Shown one piece after another: positions 44,602 through 53,329 of a stretch of 64,000 nucleotides of DNA (position 1 is its first letter; every line of letters begins with the position of its first letter). Position numbers and translations under genes: made by a program. The DNA is from Dorea formicigenerans (GTDB lineage: Bacteria > Bacillota > Clostridia > Lachnospirales > Lachnospiraceae): positions 1,981,423-2,045,422 of the forward strand of contig NZ_CP102279.1 of assembly GCF_025150245.1 (NCBI RefSeq), read 5' to 3'. The notes below the pieces were generated by a model, which worked only from the letters and a program-made list of their open reading frames with translations, searched no databases and had not been told where the DNA came from.

Positions 44602-44660
44602 CCACTGTTCATGTTTCTCCGTCTGTGATAGAATAATTTAAAGATCGGAGGCACAAAACT

Positions 44661-44840
44661 ATGTCAAAACATTCAGATGAAATCAGAAATAAATATATAA
44701 AAAATCCACCAGAAGGCATGACCGCTGATGACATCCGTCACATGAGTGAGGATGATTTGCTTGATATGGATTACTTTTTAAACGAAGACGATGTGTTTGA
44801 TGAAGATTTTCCCGGTACTGAAGGTTTTTATATCTTCTAA
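44661..44840 (+). CDS. Small acidic protein downstream of transposase fragment
   Basis: A 59-residue protein, MSKHSDEIRNKYIKN...EGFYIF, rich in Asp and Glu in its second half. GGAGG lies nine bases before the ATG and a hairpin terminator follows 22 bases after the stop. It is probably part of the same insertion-sequence unit. No known domain recognised. Confidence 0.55.
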   Translation: MSKHSDEIRNKYIKNPPEGMTADDIRHMSEDDLLDMDYFLNEDDVFDEDFPGTEGFYIF

Positions 44841-44862
44841 AAACTTATCGTTTATTTGCTAT

Positions 44863-44890
44863 GCCCGCCTCTGTGCGGGCTACTTTTATA
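44863..44890 (+). terminator. Terminator after the small acidic gene
   Basis: Stem GCCCGC / GCGGGC with a 6-base loop followed by TACTTTTAT. It may also mark the right end of the IS unit. Confidence 0.6.
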
Positions 44891-45069
44891 TCAAGAGTTC
44901 TCCAAAGGAGAACTTTCCTAAAGAAAACAATATTTTCCAATCCTCCAAACGCTCCGGAAACGGCATAGGAATCGAATCTGTCCGCCACATTACCGCCAAA
45001 AACGGCGGTGCCTGTGACTTTACCTATGAAGATGGTATTTTTTCTGCCAAAATAATGCTCCGGGTATAA
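44887..45069 (+). pseudogene. 3' remnant of a GHKL-type histidine kinase
   Basis: The C-terminal 40 or so residues, SSKRSGNGIGIESVRHITAKNG and a stop at 45069, match the final ATP-binding G-box (GxGIGL-like) and last strand of GHKL sensor kinases of the AgrC/LytS-like class. No start codon or upstream kinase domain remains. It ends exactly one base before the end of the convergent fructokinase gene. Confidence 0.6.
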
Positions 45070-46038
45070 TCAGTAACTGATTATACCCAGCAGATTCTGA
45101 ATTTCATCTCTGGTTGGCATTACACGCAGTGCCCCTTTTCTTGTTGTGATCACAGATGCTGCCGCATTTGCAAAAGTCAGCATTTCCTTCAGATTTTCTT
45201 CCTCTAAACCTTCCATTCCGTGTTCGCAGATATAATGTAATACACAACCACAGAATGTATCTCCTGCTCCTGTCGTCTCAATTGTATTTTTCTGAAGGAA
45301 TGGTTTTGCTTCTACCATCATTCCGTTATAGTATGCACGACTTCCTTCTTTACCCATAGATACAAGAATCAGCGGAATCTGATATCTTTCTCTGATCCAG
45401 TTTACCCCCGCAGTATAGTCTTCTTCTCCTGTCAACCACTGAATTTCGTTATCTGAGATTTTCAGGATATGACAATGCTTAAGGCCATATAATACCTGTT
45501 CCTTCGCCTCATCCAAAGAATTCCAAAGTGGTGGTCGTAAATTCGGATCGAAAGAAATAACTGCACCGGATTCTTCTGCAATACGGATTGCTTCTTTTGT
45601 TGCTTCGCGCACTTCTTCATGAGTCATAGACAATGTTCCGAAATGGAAGATTTTCGTTTCTTTAATAATGTCTTCACAAATTTCTTCTTTGTTCAGCATC
45701 ATATCCGCTCCCGGGTTACGATAAAACGAAAAATCTCTGTCTCCATCCGGATAAGTATGTACCATAGCAAGTGTCGTATGGATTTCCTTATCTGTACATA
45801 ATCCATCTGCATCAATCCCTACTTCTGTTATCGCATCTCTCAGCTGTTCTCCGAAAAAATCTTCCCCTACTTTTCCGATAAATGCCGTCTTATGTCCGAG
45901 TTTCGTCAGCATTGCAAGTACATTGCATGGCGCTCCTCCCGGATTTGCCTCAAAAAGCGGATTTCCCTGATTACTTTTTCTGTTTTCTGTAAAATCAATC
46001 AATAATTCTCCAAGTGCCACTACATCATATTTTTTCAT
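45070..46038 (-). CDS. PfkB-family fructokinase
   Basis: A 322-residue ribokinase-fold sugar kinase: VVALGELLIDFTEN start, ANPGGAPCNVLAMLTKLG (substrate motif), FIGKVGEDFFGEQL, FDPNLRPPLW and the catalytic ETTGAGDTFCGCVL near 255-268. The pattern fits fructokinases of the ScrK/FrkB type, giving fructose 6-phosphate. The ATG at 46038 has GGAG six bases upstream; an ATG four codons earlier is possible. A role in sucrose or fructose use with the nearby GH13 enzyme is plausible but they are separated by insertion debris. Confidence 0.88.
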   Translation of the reverse strand: MKKYDVVALGELLIDFTENRKSNQGNPLFEANPGGAPCNVLAMLTKLGHKTAFIGKVGEDFFGEQLRDAITEVGIDADGLCTDKEIHTTLAMVHTYPDGDRDFSFYRNPGADMMLNKEEICEDIIKETKIFHFGTLSMTHEEVREATKEAIRIAEESGAVISFDPNLRPPLWNSLDEAKEQVLYGLKHCHILKISDNEIQWLTGEEDYTAGVNWIRERYQIPLILVSMGKEGSRAYYNGMMVEAKPFLQKNTIETTGAGDTFCGCVLHYICEHGMEGLEEENLKEMLTFANAAASVITTRKGALRVMPTRDEIQNLLGIISY

Positions 46039-46200
46039 TTTCTTCTCCATTCTGCTGCCAAAGCGGCAACATTTTTTCTATTCTCAACAGATTTCTATTT
46101 TTTCACGCACCATCTGTACTGATAAGGATTCATCCATACCGAATTCATTTCCAGTTTTTCTCCTGTAAATACTTCTACTGCGCACCTCTGCAAGTCTACA

Positions 46201-46250
46201 CTCCGTTTCGGTCGGCGCAAAACCATTGTCCACCGGACAATGTGCGCCCT
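46201..46250. repeat. Short structured repeat, copy 2
   Basis: CGGTCGGcGCaAAAC followed by a perfect hairpin CATTGTCC-ACC-GGACAATG (46224-46242). It lies in the 321-base gap upstream of the fructokinase gene; nothing else is recognised in that gap. Same layout as copy 1 at 40531-40585, with different but still complementary stem bases. Confidence 0.55.
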
Positions 46251-46359
46251 GCCGGAGGCTATATCAGCTGATATTTCACTGAACATTACTTTTAAATTTG
46301 CCCCTGTGCTATAAATATCCGAATTATATGCAAATCAGGACTGTCGTACTAAATAAAAA

Positions 46360-48099
46360 TTAGTGCGACAGTTTCCAGCTTACCGCCTGCTGCCTTGCAT
46401 CCACAAATCTCTTATAAATACCTTCCTGCTTCATTAGCTGCTCATGTGTTCCCTGCTGTACAATTCTTCCTTTGTCAACAACCACAATCTGGTCTGCATG
46501 TCTGACTGTTTTTAATCTATGGGCAATCATAATAATCGTTTTTTCCTTTGTAAGTGCATCTACTGCATTCATCAGATCCTTTTCATTCTCCGGATCAACA
46601 TTGGCCGTTGCCTCATCTAATATAACGATTGGCGCATCCTTCATGATTGCTCTGGCTATCGAGATCCGCTGTTTCTCACCGCCGGAAAGTGTGGCTCCGC
46701 CTTCTCCGATTACTGTGTCATATCCATTCGGAAGTTTGCTGATGAAATCGTGACAGCACGCTTTCTTTGCCGCTTCCACCACTTCCTCATGGCTTGCATC
46801 CTGACGTCCGAATTTAATATTATTCTCAATGGTATCTGCAAACAAATACACCGACTGAAATACAAATGAAAAATTACTCATTAAACTATTCATGCTATAG
46901 TCTTTTACATTCACGCCTCCAAGCATCACTTCTCCGGAATCCACATCCCAAAATCTGGCAATCAGATTGCAAAGTGTTGATTTTCCTCCACCAGATGGTC
47001 CAACGATTGCTGTCGTCGTTTTCTGCGGAATAGAGAGCGATATATCATCAATGATCTTCCGTTTGTCATAAGAAAACGAAACATTAGAAAGTCTGATATC
47101 GTAATTTTCCGGCTGTATTTCTTTACCGTCGATATCCATGGTATCCAGCTCCAATATTGCATTTGCTTTATCTACACATACGCTTACCACATGTAAAAGA
47201 GATGAATAATTTCCTGCACATTCCAGACTGGCATAAAGCATAAATGCTGAAATTGTCATACCAATCGCATAGACCGCACTCATAGTTCCATTAATATAAA
47301 AATATGCACTGCAAGCCACGATCACAGCACCTGTAATTTTGGTTATCACACTTTGCAGAAAATGATAGGGCACAAACAGCATTTCCATCTTTGTATTGAT
47401 CTTTTCACATGCTTCATTTGCATCATTTAATCTTTTCGCCTGTTTCCCAAGCAAGTTATATGATTTAACTTCTGATATTCCCTGCAGATACTCCATGATC
47501 TGGTTTACAAGCTCCGTATCGCATACTACTTTTTGCTCTGAATCTTTTTTACCCGCATTCTGCATCACAGAATTGACCCCAAAGAAAATAAGTACTCCTG
47601 CTGCAGCGATCAGTCCGATTCTCCAGTCAAAAATAAACAGCATAAGAATGATCATTGATGTTTCCAGAATTCCCTGCATTGTCAGCATAACCACTCTCGC
47701 AGCCACATCGCCAAGTATTTCCATTGTATTGGTTGTAATGGAAGAAATTTCCCCGATACTATTGGAATTGAAATACCCCATCGGCAGATATCGCAGATGT
47801 TCTGCAATCTTGATTCTCATAAAAGCACTTGCATTATATCCTCCCTCTGTCTGAAGCACTGTAGAGTATCTCTTGCAGATTACGTCGACTACAATTGCAA
47901 GAACCATAATCGCAACGGAGCCTCCAATATATTTTCCTGTCGGTTTCCCACTCAGCAGACCAATCAGTATGTACATAATAGCCGGAATCTTCATTGCTGA
48001 GGCAAGAGCCTCTATGAGTCCGATCACTATCGACAGTTTAAATTTATTGCCATTTTCCCTGCCTGAAAAATGGAAGAATTTTGCCAGAATCCCAAACAT
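46360..48099 (-). CDS. ABC exporter half-transporter (second subunit)
   Basis: A 579-residue protein with an N-terminal six-helix exporter domain and a C-terminal ATPase: Walker A GPSGGGKST, signature LSGGEKQR, Walker B IVILDEATANVD and H-loop IAHRLKTV. It starts one base after the stop of the preceding ABC gene, so the two form a heterodimer. Exported substrate is unknown; the TetR gene upstream suggests drug or peptide efflux. ATG 48099 follows AAGGAGGG. Confidence 0.92.
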   Translation of the reverse strand: MFGILAKFFHFSGRENGNKFKLSIVIGLIEALASAMKIPAIMYILIGLLSGKPTGKYIGGSVAIMVLAIVVDVICKRYSTVLQTEGGYNASAFMRIKIAEHLRYLPMGYFNSNSIGEISSITTNTMEILGDVAARVVMLTMQGILETSMIILMLFIFDWRIGLIAAAGVLIFFGVNSVMQNAGKKDSEQKVVCDTELVNQIMEYLQGISEVKSYNLLGKQAKRLNDANEACEKINTKMEMLFVPYHFLQSVITKITGAVIVACSAYFYINGTMSAVYAIGMTISAFMLYASLECAGNYSSLLHVVSVCVDKANAILELDTMDIDGKEIQPENYDIRLSNVSFSYDKRKIIDDISLSIPQKTTTAIVGPSGGGKSTLCNLIARFWDVDSGEVMLGGVNVKDYSMNSLMSNFSFVFQSVYLFADTIENNIKFGRQDASHEEVVEAAKKACCHDFISKLPNGYDTVIGEGGATLSGGEKQRISIARAIMKDAPIVILDEATANVDPENEKDLMNAVDALTKEKTIIMIAHRLKTVRHADQIVVVDKGRIVQQGTHEQLMKQEGIYKRFVDARQQAVSWKLSH

Positions 48100-48100
48100 A

Positions 48101-49855
48101 TCATTCTCCCTCCTTCACCGTATCTTTTACAGAAATATGGGCATTCCACATTTCCTTATAAAGCGGGCATGACACCAGAAGTTCCTCATGTGTGCCATGT
48201 GCTGTTACATTTCCATCATTTACAACAAAGATCTGGTCACTGTCTTTAACAGTAGAAAGTCTGTGTGCTATTACGATCAGGGTCTTCCCTGCTACCAGTT
48301 TTGCGATAGAATTCTGCAGAATTGCCTCATTTTCCGGATCTGTGTAGGCAGTTGCCTCATCAAGGATCACGATCGGAGCATCCTTTAACATTGCTCTTGC
48401 AATGGAGATACGCTGCCTCTCGCCACCTGACAGATGGCCTCCTGCACCTCCTACAACCGTATCAAATCCATTCTCCAACTGCATGATAAATTCATAGCAT
48501 CCACTTTTCTTTGTCACCTCGATGATCTGTTCATCTGTAGCATCCGGATTTCCCTGTCTGATATTTTCACGGACTGTTTCATTAAACAGATAATTGTCCT
48601 GTGCAACATATGCAATTTTCCGATTAAAATCTGCAAATGCCAGTTCTTTGACATCAACTCCACCGATTTTGATGCTTCCGGAATCCACATCCCACAGGGA
48701 CGCAATCAGCTTTGCGATGGTCGACTTGCCGCTTCCGGAAGGTCCTACGATTGCATTTACCGTTCCTGCTTTCAACTCCATAGTTACGCCATGCAAAATC
48801 TCTTTGTCGTGATAACCAAATCTGACATCTTCAAGAGTAACGGAATTATCTTTTGGAACTCTTTCACTTTTCTCCGGACGTTCAAGCTCCGGCTGTTCCA
48901 GAATTCCTGCTACTTCTCCAACGATCACCCCAATCTTGCCAAGATCATCTGTATAGGAACCCACTGTGATCAACGGTCCAACGATTCCAAGTGATAAAAT
49001 AATGCAGATGACAAAATCAGAAACCGCAAGTGTTCCATTCGCTACATAATGTGCCCCAAACGGCAATACCGTAAGAAGCGTATAAGGTGTGACCACCATC
49101 ATCAGTGCATGAAAGATCGAGCACCGTTTCATCCAGGAAATAAAGGAATCCGCATATTCAAAAGCCGCCTTTGTAAATTTGGCATAAGAACTTTCAGTCT
49201 TTCCAAATGCCTTGATCACTTCGATTCCGTCAATATATTCCACTGCCGCATCATTCAGATCTTTTGTTGTCTGAACCGTTCTCTCGAAGCTTGGTTTATA
49301 ATCCAGCATCATTCCAAAATAGGAAAGAAATCCCACTATAACCGGCACCAATGACCAGAGTGCCAGTCTCCAGTCTGTCAGGAAGAAATAAATCAAAATC
49401 ACAATCGGTGCTAGCAGATTGGACGTGAATTCCGGGACAATATGCGCCAGTGTTGTCTCGATACTGTCGATTCTTTCCACCATGATATTTTTAAATGTAC
49501 CGGAAGGTGTGTCTTTCACATAGCCAAGAGGTACCCGCGCCAGCTTGTCACAGCAGGATTTTCTTATATTTGCAAGTACTGCAAACGTTGCTTTATGTGA
49601 CAATGCTGTCGAAAGTGAATGAAGCAGTTCTGCAATGATAAACGATAATGCAATCAGAACCGCTTTTGCAAGATATATTTCAAACTCCTTTTCACCATTT
49701 AAAAACAGCTTTACTACATCTGCAATAATAAAATACGGCAAAATCTTAAAAATCACATTTCCTATTGCAAGTAACACACTCCACACATAGGCAATTCTTT
49801 TTTGTCCGGCCCACGTCAGGATCCAGCTGACTGCCGACTTCTTTTTTTCTTTCAC
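48101..49855 (-). CDS. ABC exporter half-transporter (first subunit)
   Basis: A 584-residue fused membrane-ATPase half transporter: six predicted helices in the first 310 residues, then Walker A GPSGSGKST, signature LSGGERQR, Walker B IVILDEATAYTD and AHRLSTV. The start is GTG at 49855, nine bases after AAGGAG; an ATG one base upstream in another frame hits a stop at once. Glutamate after Walker B is present in both subunits, so both ATP sites look active. Confidence 0.92.
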   Translation of the reverse strand: MKEKKKSAVSWILTWAGQKRIAYVWSVLLAIGNVIFKILPYFIIADVVKLFLNGEKEFEIYLAKAVLIALSFIIAELLHSLSTALSHKATFAVLANIRKSCCDKLARVPLGYVKDTPSGTFKNIMVERIDSIETTLAHIVPEFTSNLLAPIVILIYFFLTDWRLALWSLVPVIVGFLSYFGMMLDYKPSFERTVQTTKDLNDAAVEYIDGIEVIKAFGKTESSYAKFTKAAFEYADSFISWMKRCSIFHALMMVVTPYTLLTVLPFGAHYVANGTLAVSDFVICIILSLGIVGPLITVGSYTDDLGKIGVIVGEVAGILEQPELERPEKSERVPKDNSVTLEDVRFGYHDKEILHGVTMELKAGTVNAIVGPSGSGKSTIAKLIASLWDVDSGSIKIGGVDVKELAFADFNRKIAYVAQDNYLFNETVRENIRQGNPDATDEQIIEVTKKSGCYEFIMQLENGFDTVVGGAGGHLSGGERQRISIARAMLKDAPIVILDEATAYTDPENEAILQNSIAKLVAGKTLIVIAHRLSTVKDSDQIFVVNDGNVTAHGTHEELLVSCPLYKEMWNAHISVKDTVKEGE

Positions 49856-49941
49856 ATCTGTTCACTCCTTACGTTCGTTTTATTGTTTCGTTTTATTGTT
49901 TTACCTTCTGTTAGCCCGTGCTAACCAGCATATAATAAAAT

Positions 49942-49967
49942 AGGTGGTTTACTGGCATCAACCACCT
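49942..49967 (-). terminator. Terminator or attenuator between tetR and the ABC exporter
   Basis: Stem AGGTGGTT / AACCACCT with a 10-base loop, followed on the minus strand by ATTTTATTATA. It limits readthrough from tetR into the exporter genes. Confidence 0.7.
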
Positions 49968-50047
49968 GATATTATTATCCTGTCTGAACTTTATTCAGAA
50001 ATCCAGAACCTGCAACACACATAACCTATTCAGAATTCCTGCATCAG

Positions 50048-50677
50048 TTATACTGGAAATTCAATATTCCACAATCGTTCCCAGCCACCTGTATTGAATT
50101 CTTTCAGCTGATGCACATTTTTCTTTGCGGTCTCCCTGTCTATATCATGCTCAATGATCTGAAATACTGATGAAAAAAATCCTGTATAGATCATGTGCAT
50201 AAGGCTTTCCTCTACAACAGGTATTTTTACACCAGCCTCCTTCATTTTTTCCATATATTTTAGGCTGGACTTCATTTCCCGCTTCACCATATTGTGTATG
50301 AATAATTCAAATTTTCCACTGTCTCCACATTTCAACAATAATCTGAAATTATCATAATGATCATAGATATAATCAACCATCTGCTCCATCCCATCACTGG
50401 ATGTATCCGACATATTCCTTGTCTGATCACTGGCAGAAAGCTTTTCAAACTCCTCAACGATCTGGTCATAAATCTGATAAATATGTTCCATATAGGGATC
50501 CGTCAGTGCATCAAAAAGTGCCTCTTTCGTCGGATAATATTTGTAAAATGCGCCAGTAGTAAGTCCGGCATCTTTTACAATGTTTCTTAATGATGCTCCG
50601 GTCAAACCATCTTTCAGGAAATGTTTTTTGGCTGTATCTAATATATTTTTTTGTGTATCTTCTGCTTTCGTCGACAT
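50048..50677 (-). CDS. TetR-family regulator of the ABC exporter
   Basis: A 209-residue TetR protein: TQKNILDTAKKHFLKDG start, helix-turn-helix ASLRNIVKDAGLTTGAFYKYY at about 28-48, then an all-helical ligand domain. It lies upstream of the exporter genes in the same direction, and an 11-bp inverted repeat precedes it. It is not closely related to the three regulators of the reductase island. ATG 50677. Confidence 0.88.
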   Translation of the reverse strand: MSTKAEDTQKNILDTAKKHFLKDGLTGASLRNIVKDAGLTTGAFYKYYPTKEALFDALTDPYMEHIYQIYDQIVEEFEKLSASDQTRNMSDTSSDGMEQMVDYIYDHYDNFRLLLKCGDSGKFELFIHNMVKREMKSSLKYMEKMKEAGVKIPVVEESLMHMIYTGFFSSVFQIIEHDIDRETAKKNVHQLKEFNTGGWERLWNIEFPV

Positions 50678-50710
50678 GCTTTTTGTATCCTCAAAATTTT
50701 CTTTTCACAA

Positions 50711-50740
50711 ATATAACAGTGTTATATAGCACTGTTATAT
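50711..50740. promoter_or_regulatory. Operator ATATAACAGTG-N8-CACTGTTATAT
   Basis: Perfect 11-bp arms with an 8-base spacer, 34 bases before the TetR start codon. This is the classic form of a TetR autoregulatory operator. Confidence 0.8.
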
Positions 50741-50775
50741 TTTAACTCATTACAGGAATTTGTCAAGTCTGCTGC

Positions 50776-51723
50776 TTAGATTTTTTCTGTTTCTTTTCTA
50801 TTCTTCCATTCAGCAACAGCATTTCTCACCCGCTGGTCAATATCCAGTCGTGCTCTGCGACATTCTTTCGGATGTTTTCTTGCTGCCTGAAATGCCAGTT
50901 TCACAAAGAGTCCGGATCCAACCGGGAGCATTGTCTTTAGTATACTCTCTGGAAAAACGAAATGGGTTCCATGCTCATAAATGACATAATCCAATCTGCA
51001 TGTGTGTGAATGTTCTTTCATACGCTGCTTCATACGGCGGATATATTTTGCAGTATCCCACAACACATCATCTTCAGCACCAATTAACAATACTGTTCCA
51101 TGGATTTTTTCAATCTTGATCATCTCGTCTTCTGTGATTTGGTGAGCCTTTTCAGAATCATCAAATAGTTTTCTTGAATTGATCATATCACCGGTCCGTT
51201 TTGTTTCTTTCTTAATCACATGCCAGTAATCTGGATGTTTATAGCAAAAAGGCATATACGGAAGGGGTTCTCCTTTGTAAGAAAAAAGAGATTCTCCATC
51301 AATCGGCCATTCCTTACAACCATCTTTTTTGCCCTGCATAAATCCCTGCCAGATAAAATCACTCGGTGTCAGACCAATTGTTAATGTGATATCTTTAAAA
51401 TAAGAAGCAGCAGTCAATGCAAGTGTTCCTGTAGTAGATGCCCCGACAATTCCTATCTTCTGATTACTATTCATTTTTAACCAATTGATTGCTTTCTCTA
51501 TACGTTCCAATGGATAATTATGATGTCCATAATCTTTTTTTCCAGGTGACATCGTCATCACATTCACACCGAGTTTATGTAACCATTTCACAGATGTGCG
51601 CGCCAGATAATCCTCTGGATCATCCCCGATCATGGCAATCATTGCACAGTCTGATTCTGTTTTGCATTTCCAGTATGCGCCATAAAATCCATCTGTTTCC
51701 ACATCAAAATGTCTTTTCTTCAT
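50776..51723 (-). CDS. Alpha/beta hydrolase, BAAT C-terminal-like
   Basis: A 315-residue alpha/beta hydrolase resembling the C-terminal domain of bile acid-CoA:amino acid N-acyltransferase/acyl-CoA thioesterases. Candidate nucleophile serine in GIVGASTTGTLALTAAS, acid in LLIGAEDDVLWDT, and histidine in YEHGTHFVFPES. ATG 51723 has GGAG nine bases upstream; an ATG three codons earlier abuts that site. Last gene of a four-gene run. The substrate is unknown; acyl-CoA thioester chemistry is an inference from the family. Confidence 0.75.
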   Translation of the reverse strand: MKKRHFDVETDGFYGAYWKCKTESDCAMIAMIGDDPEDYLARTSVKWLHKLGVNVMTMSPGKKDYGHHNYPLERIEKAINWLKMNSNQKIGIVGASTTGTLALTAASYFKDITLTIGLTPSDFIWQGFMQGKKDGCKEWPIDGESLFSYKGEPLPYMPFCYKHPDYWHVIKKETKRTGDMINSRKLFDDSEKAHQITEDEMIKIEKIHGTVLLIGAEDDVLWDTAKYIRRMKQRMKEHSHTCRLDYVIYEHGTHFVFPESILKTMLPVGSGLFVKLAFQAARKHPKECRRARLDIDQRVRNAVAEWKNRKETEKI

Positions 51724-51749
51724 CTGTATCATCTCCTGCTCGTATAATA

Positions 51750-52550
51750 TCAGCCATGTTTCTCCATAACTATTATTTTGTTTGAGATATTCCGAACGAT
51801 TGGAATCTTTCCTATCACATGATATACAGGCATAAGTTCTTTCATTCCTTCGACCAGGCTGACTTCCTGCTGAACAGAAAATCCCGGCACAATTCTTTGC
51901 AGTTCTGTTCCGTTCTTAACTCCCCATGTGAATTTTGCATTGCTTCCCTCTATGGATTTTTCTTTCACATGGTTTACAACAAAAGGTGACATGGTTTCGA
52001 CCATTACGGTTACTTCCTGAAATGATTTTTCAATAATAAAAAACATCTTTCTGATATCTTTTTCACACAAATACATTGTAAGCCCTTCGATTATTACCAG
52101 AACATTCTCACAGTGGTAATCGATATCATCTACATAGGAATCATCCATTGCAGACTTTGCAATCTGATACACCGGATCAGTTTCGGTAAGGAACTGGCTC
52201 CTTATTTTCATTGTTTCCGGAAGGTCTACATTATACCAGCGCAGATATTTTCCTTTCATTCGATAACATCTGGTATCCAGTCCGCATGCAATATTTACGA
52301 CAACTGTATTTTCATGCTTCTTCAAATATTGCTCAACCATCCGGTCTAATACAATTGTTCTTGCAATCACACCATAGTTCATAGCGTTATCTTTATCTGC
52401 TTTAGAAAAGTCATAGTCCAGCTTTTCCACAAGTTCTACTGCAATCTCATCTTTGATCTTTGCATTTTGTTTTTTTGTTTCTTTTGCTCTTGCATACAGG
52501 GTCTGTACCATCGTTTCCGGCACACCTGTCACATTCACTTTTTCTTTCAT
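51750..52550 (-). CDS. SAM-dependent methyltransferase, leucine carboxyl methyltransferase-like
   Basis: A 266-residue methyltransferase of the PPM1/LCMT group: FSKADKDNAMNYGVIARTIVLD, SAM motif VVNIACGLDTRCYRM, YNVDLPE, a conserved EGLTMYL and the C-terminal VVNIRN-like end. Bacterial relatives methylate carboxylates or hydroxyls of small molecules. Its ATG overlaps the previous stop by one base (TAATG). The frame extends 14 codons further upstream but inside the previous gene. Confidence 0.85.
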   Translation of the reverse strand: MKEKVNVTGVPETMVQTLYARAKETKKQNAKIKDEIAVELVEKLDYDFSKADKDNAMNYGVIARTIVLDRMVEQYLKKHENTVVVNIACGLDTRCYRMKGKYLRWYNVDLPETMKIRSQFLTETDPVYQIAKSAMDDSYVDDIDYHCENVLVIIEGLTMYLCEKDIRKMFFIIEKSFQEVTVMVETMSPFVVNHVKEKSIEGSNAKFTWGVKNGTELQRIVPGFSVQQEVSLVEGMKELMPVYHVIGKIPIVRNISNKIIVMEKHG

Positions 52551-53329
52551 TATCTGTCGCCTTCCACTGATTTTTTTACTTCTTTTACCCACTCTGCACT
52601 ATGACAGCAAAACAGTTCTTCATGCTGCATGTTGTGTCTCCGAATATCCGGATTTTTGAAATAAGTCCAATATCTCTTTTCATATTTTTTACCCATCTTT
52701 GTAGCGTAAAACACATGGATAGTTGTTCCCGGCACATCAATTCCATGCTGGACTTTCGTAATCAGATCCGAATAGAACTGATTATAAATACTCTGTTTTG
52801 TAATCCACGGATTTCCTCCTTTACCGATTCCAAACATATTCAAAAATCCATTATATAATTCTTTTTTAACCTCATCTGTCTTATTCAGTTTTTTCTGCAT
52901 AAATTTCGGAAGAGCACCTGTATGTATCATTTTATACATGAAAGGGACTACCATGGATGACTTGATTTTTGCCACAAGATGACCTGCTTCGTCCATATCA
53001 CTGCTCCCAATAATGCCATGATCTATATGAATTCTTTTTCGCTGAATCAAAAGGGATACAAAACTTCCACCAAGGGAACACCCATACGCTGCTTTAATTC
53101 TTCCATCATACTTTTTCTTGATTTCCTGCTCAATCTTTTCGCATTCATCTTCCATTGAATAAAATTCTGTTTTCTCATTTAGATCAAATCCATCATAAGA
53201 AACTGTTACCGTGTAAAAATAAGAATGTAATCTATCCAGTATATGATCAAAGCTACTATACAGGCAACAGGTACCAGGAAATAAAAATATCACTGGTTTA
53301 CTACTGTCTCCACTTTCATAAAATTTCAT
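52550..53329 (-). CDS. Alpha/beta hydrolase
   Basis: A 259-residue alpha/beta hydrolase: KPVIFLFPGTCCLYSSFDHIL (oxyanion strand), nucleophile elbow AAYGCSLGGSFVSLL and a C-terminal histidine region HNMQHEELF. No signal peptide. It overlaps the upstream reductase-like gene by 14 bases and the methyltransferase by one base, so translation of the set is coupled. No substrate can be assigned. Confidence 0.78.
   Translation of the reverse strand: MKFYESGDSSKPVIFLFPGTCCLYSSFDHILDRLHSYFYTVTVSYDGFDLNEKTEFYSMEDECEKIEQEIKKKYDGRIKAAYGCSLGGSFVSLLIQRKRIHIDHGIIGSSDMDEAGHLVAKIKSSMVVPFMYKMIHTGALPKFMQKKLNKTDEVKKELYNGFLNMFGIGKGGNPWITKQSIYNQFYSDLITKVQHGIDVPGTTIHVFYATKMGKKYEKRYWTYFKNPDIRRHNMQHEELFCCHSAEWVKEVKKSVEGDR

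Noticed and set aside
46095-46286. A 63-residue frame spanning the second short repeat
   Set aside because: It is created by the repeat and has no ribosome site or recognisable domain.
49911-49925. GTTAGC-N-GCTAAC hairpin as a CIRCE element for the ABC exporter
   Set aside because: The arms lack the GAGTGCTAA consensus and spacing; only the site at 40125-40151 qualifies.
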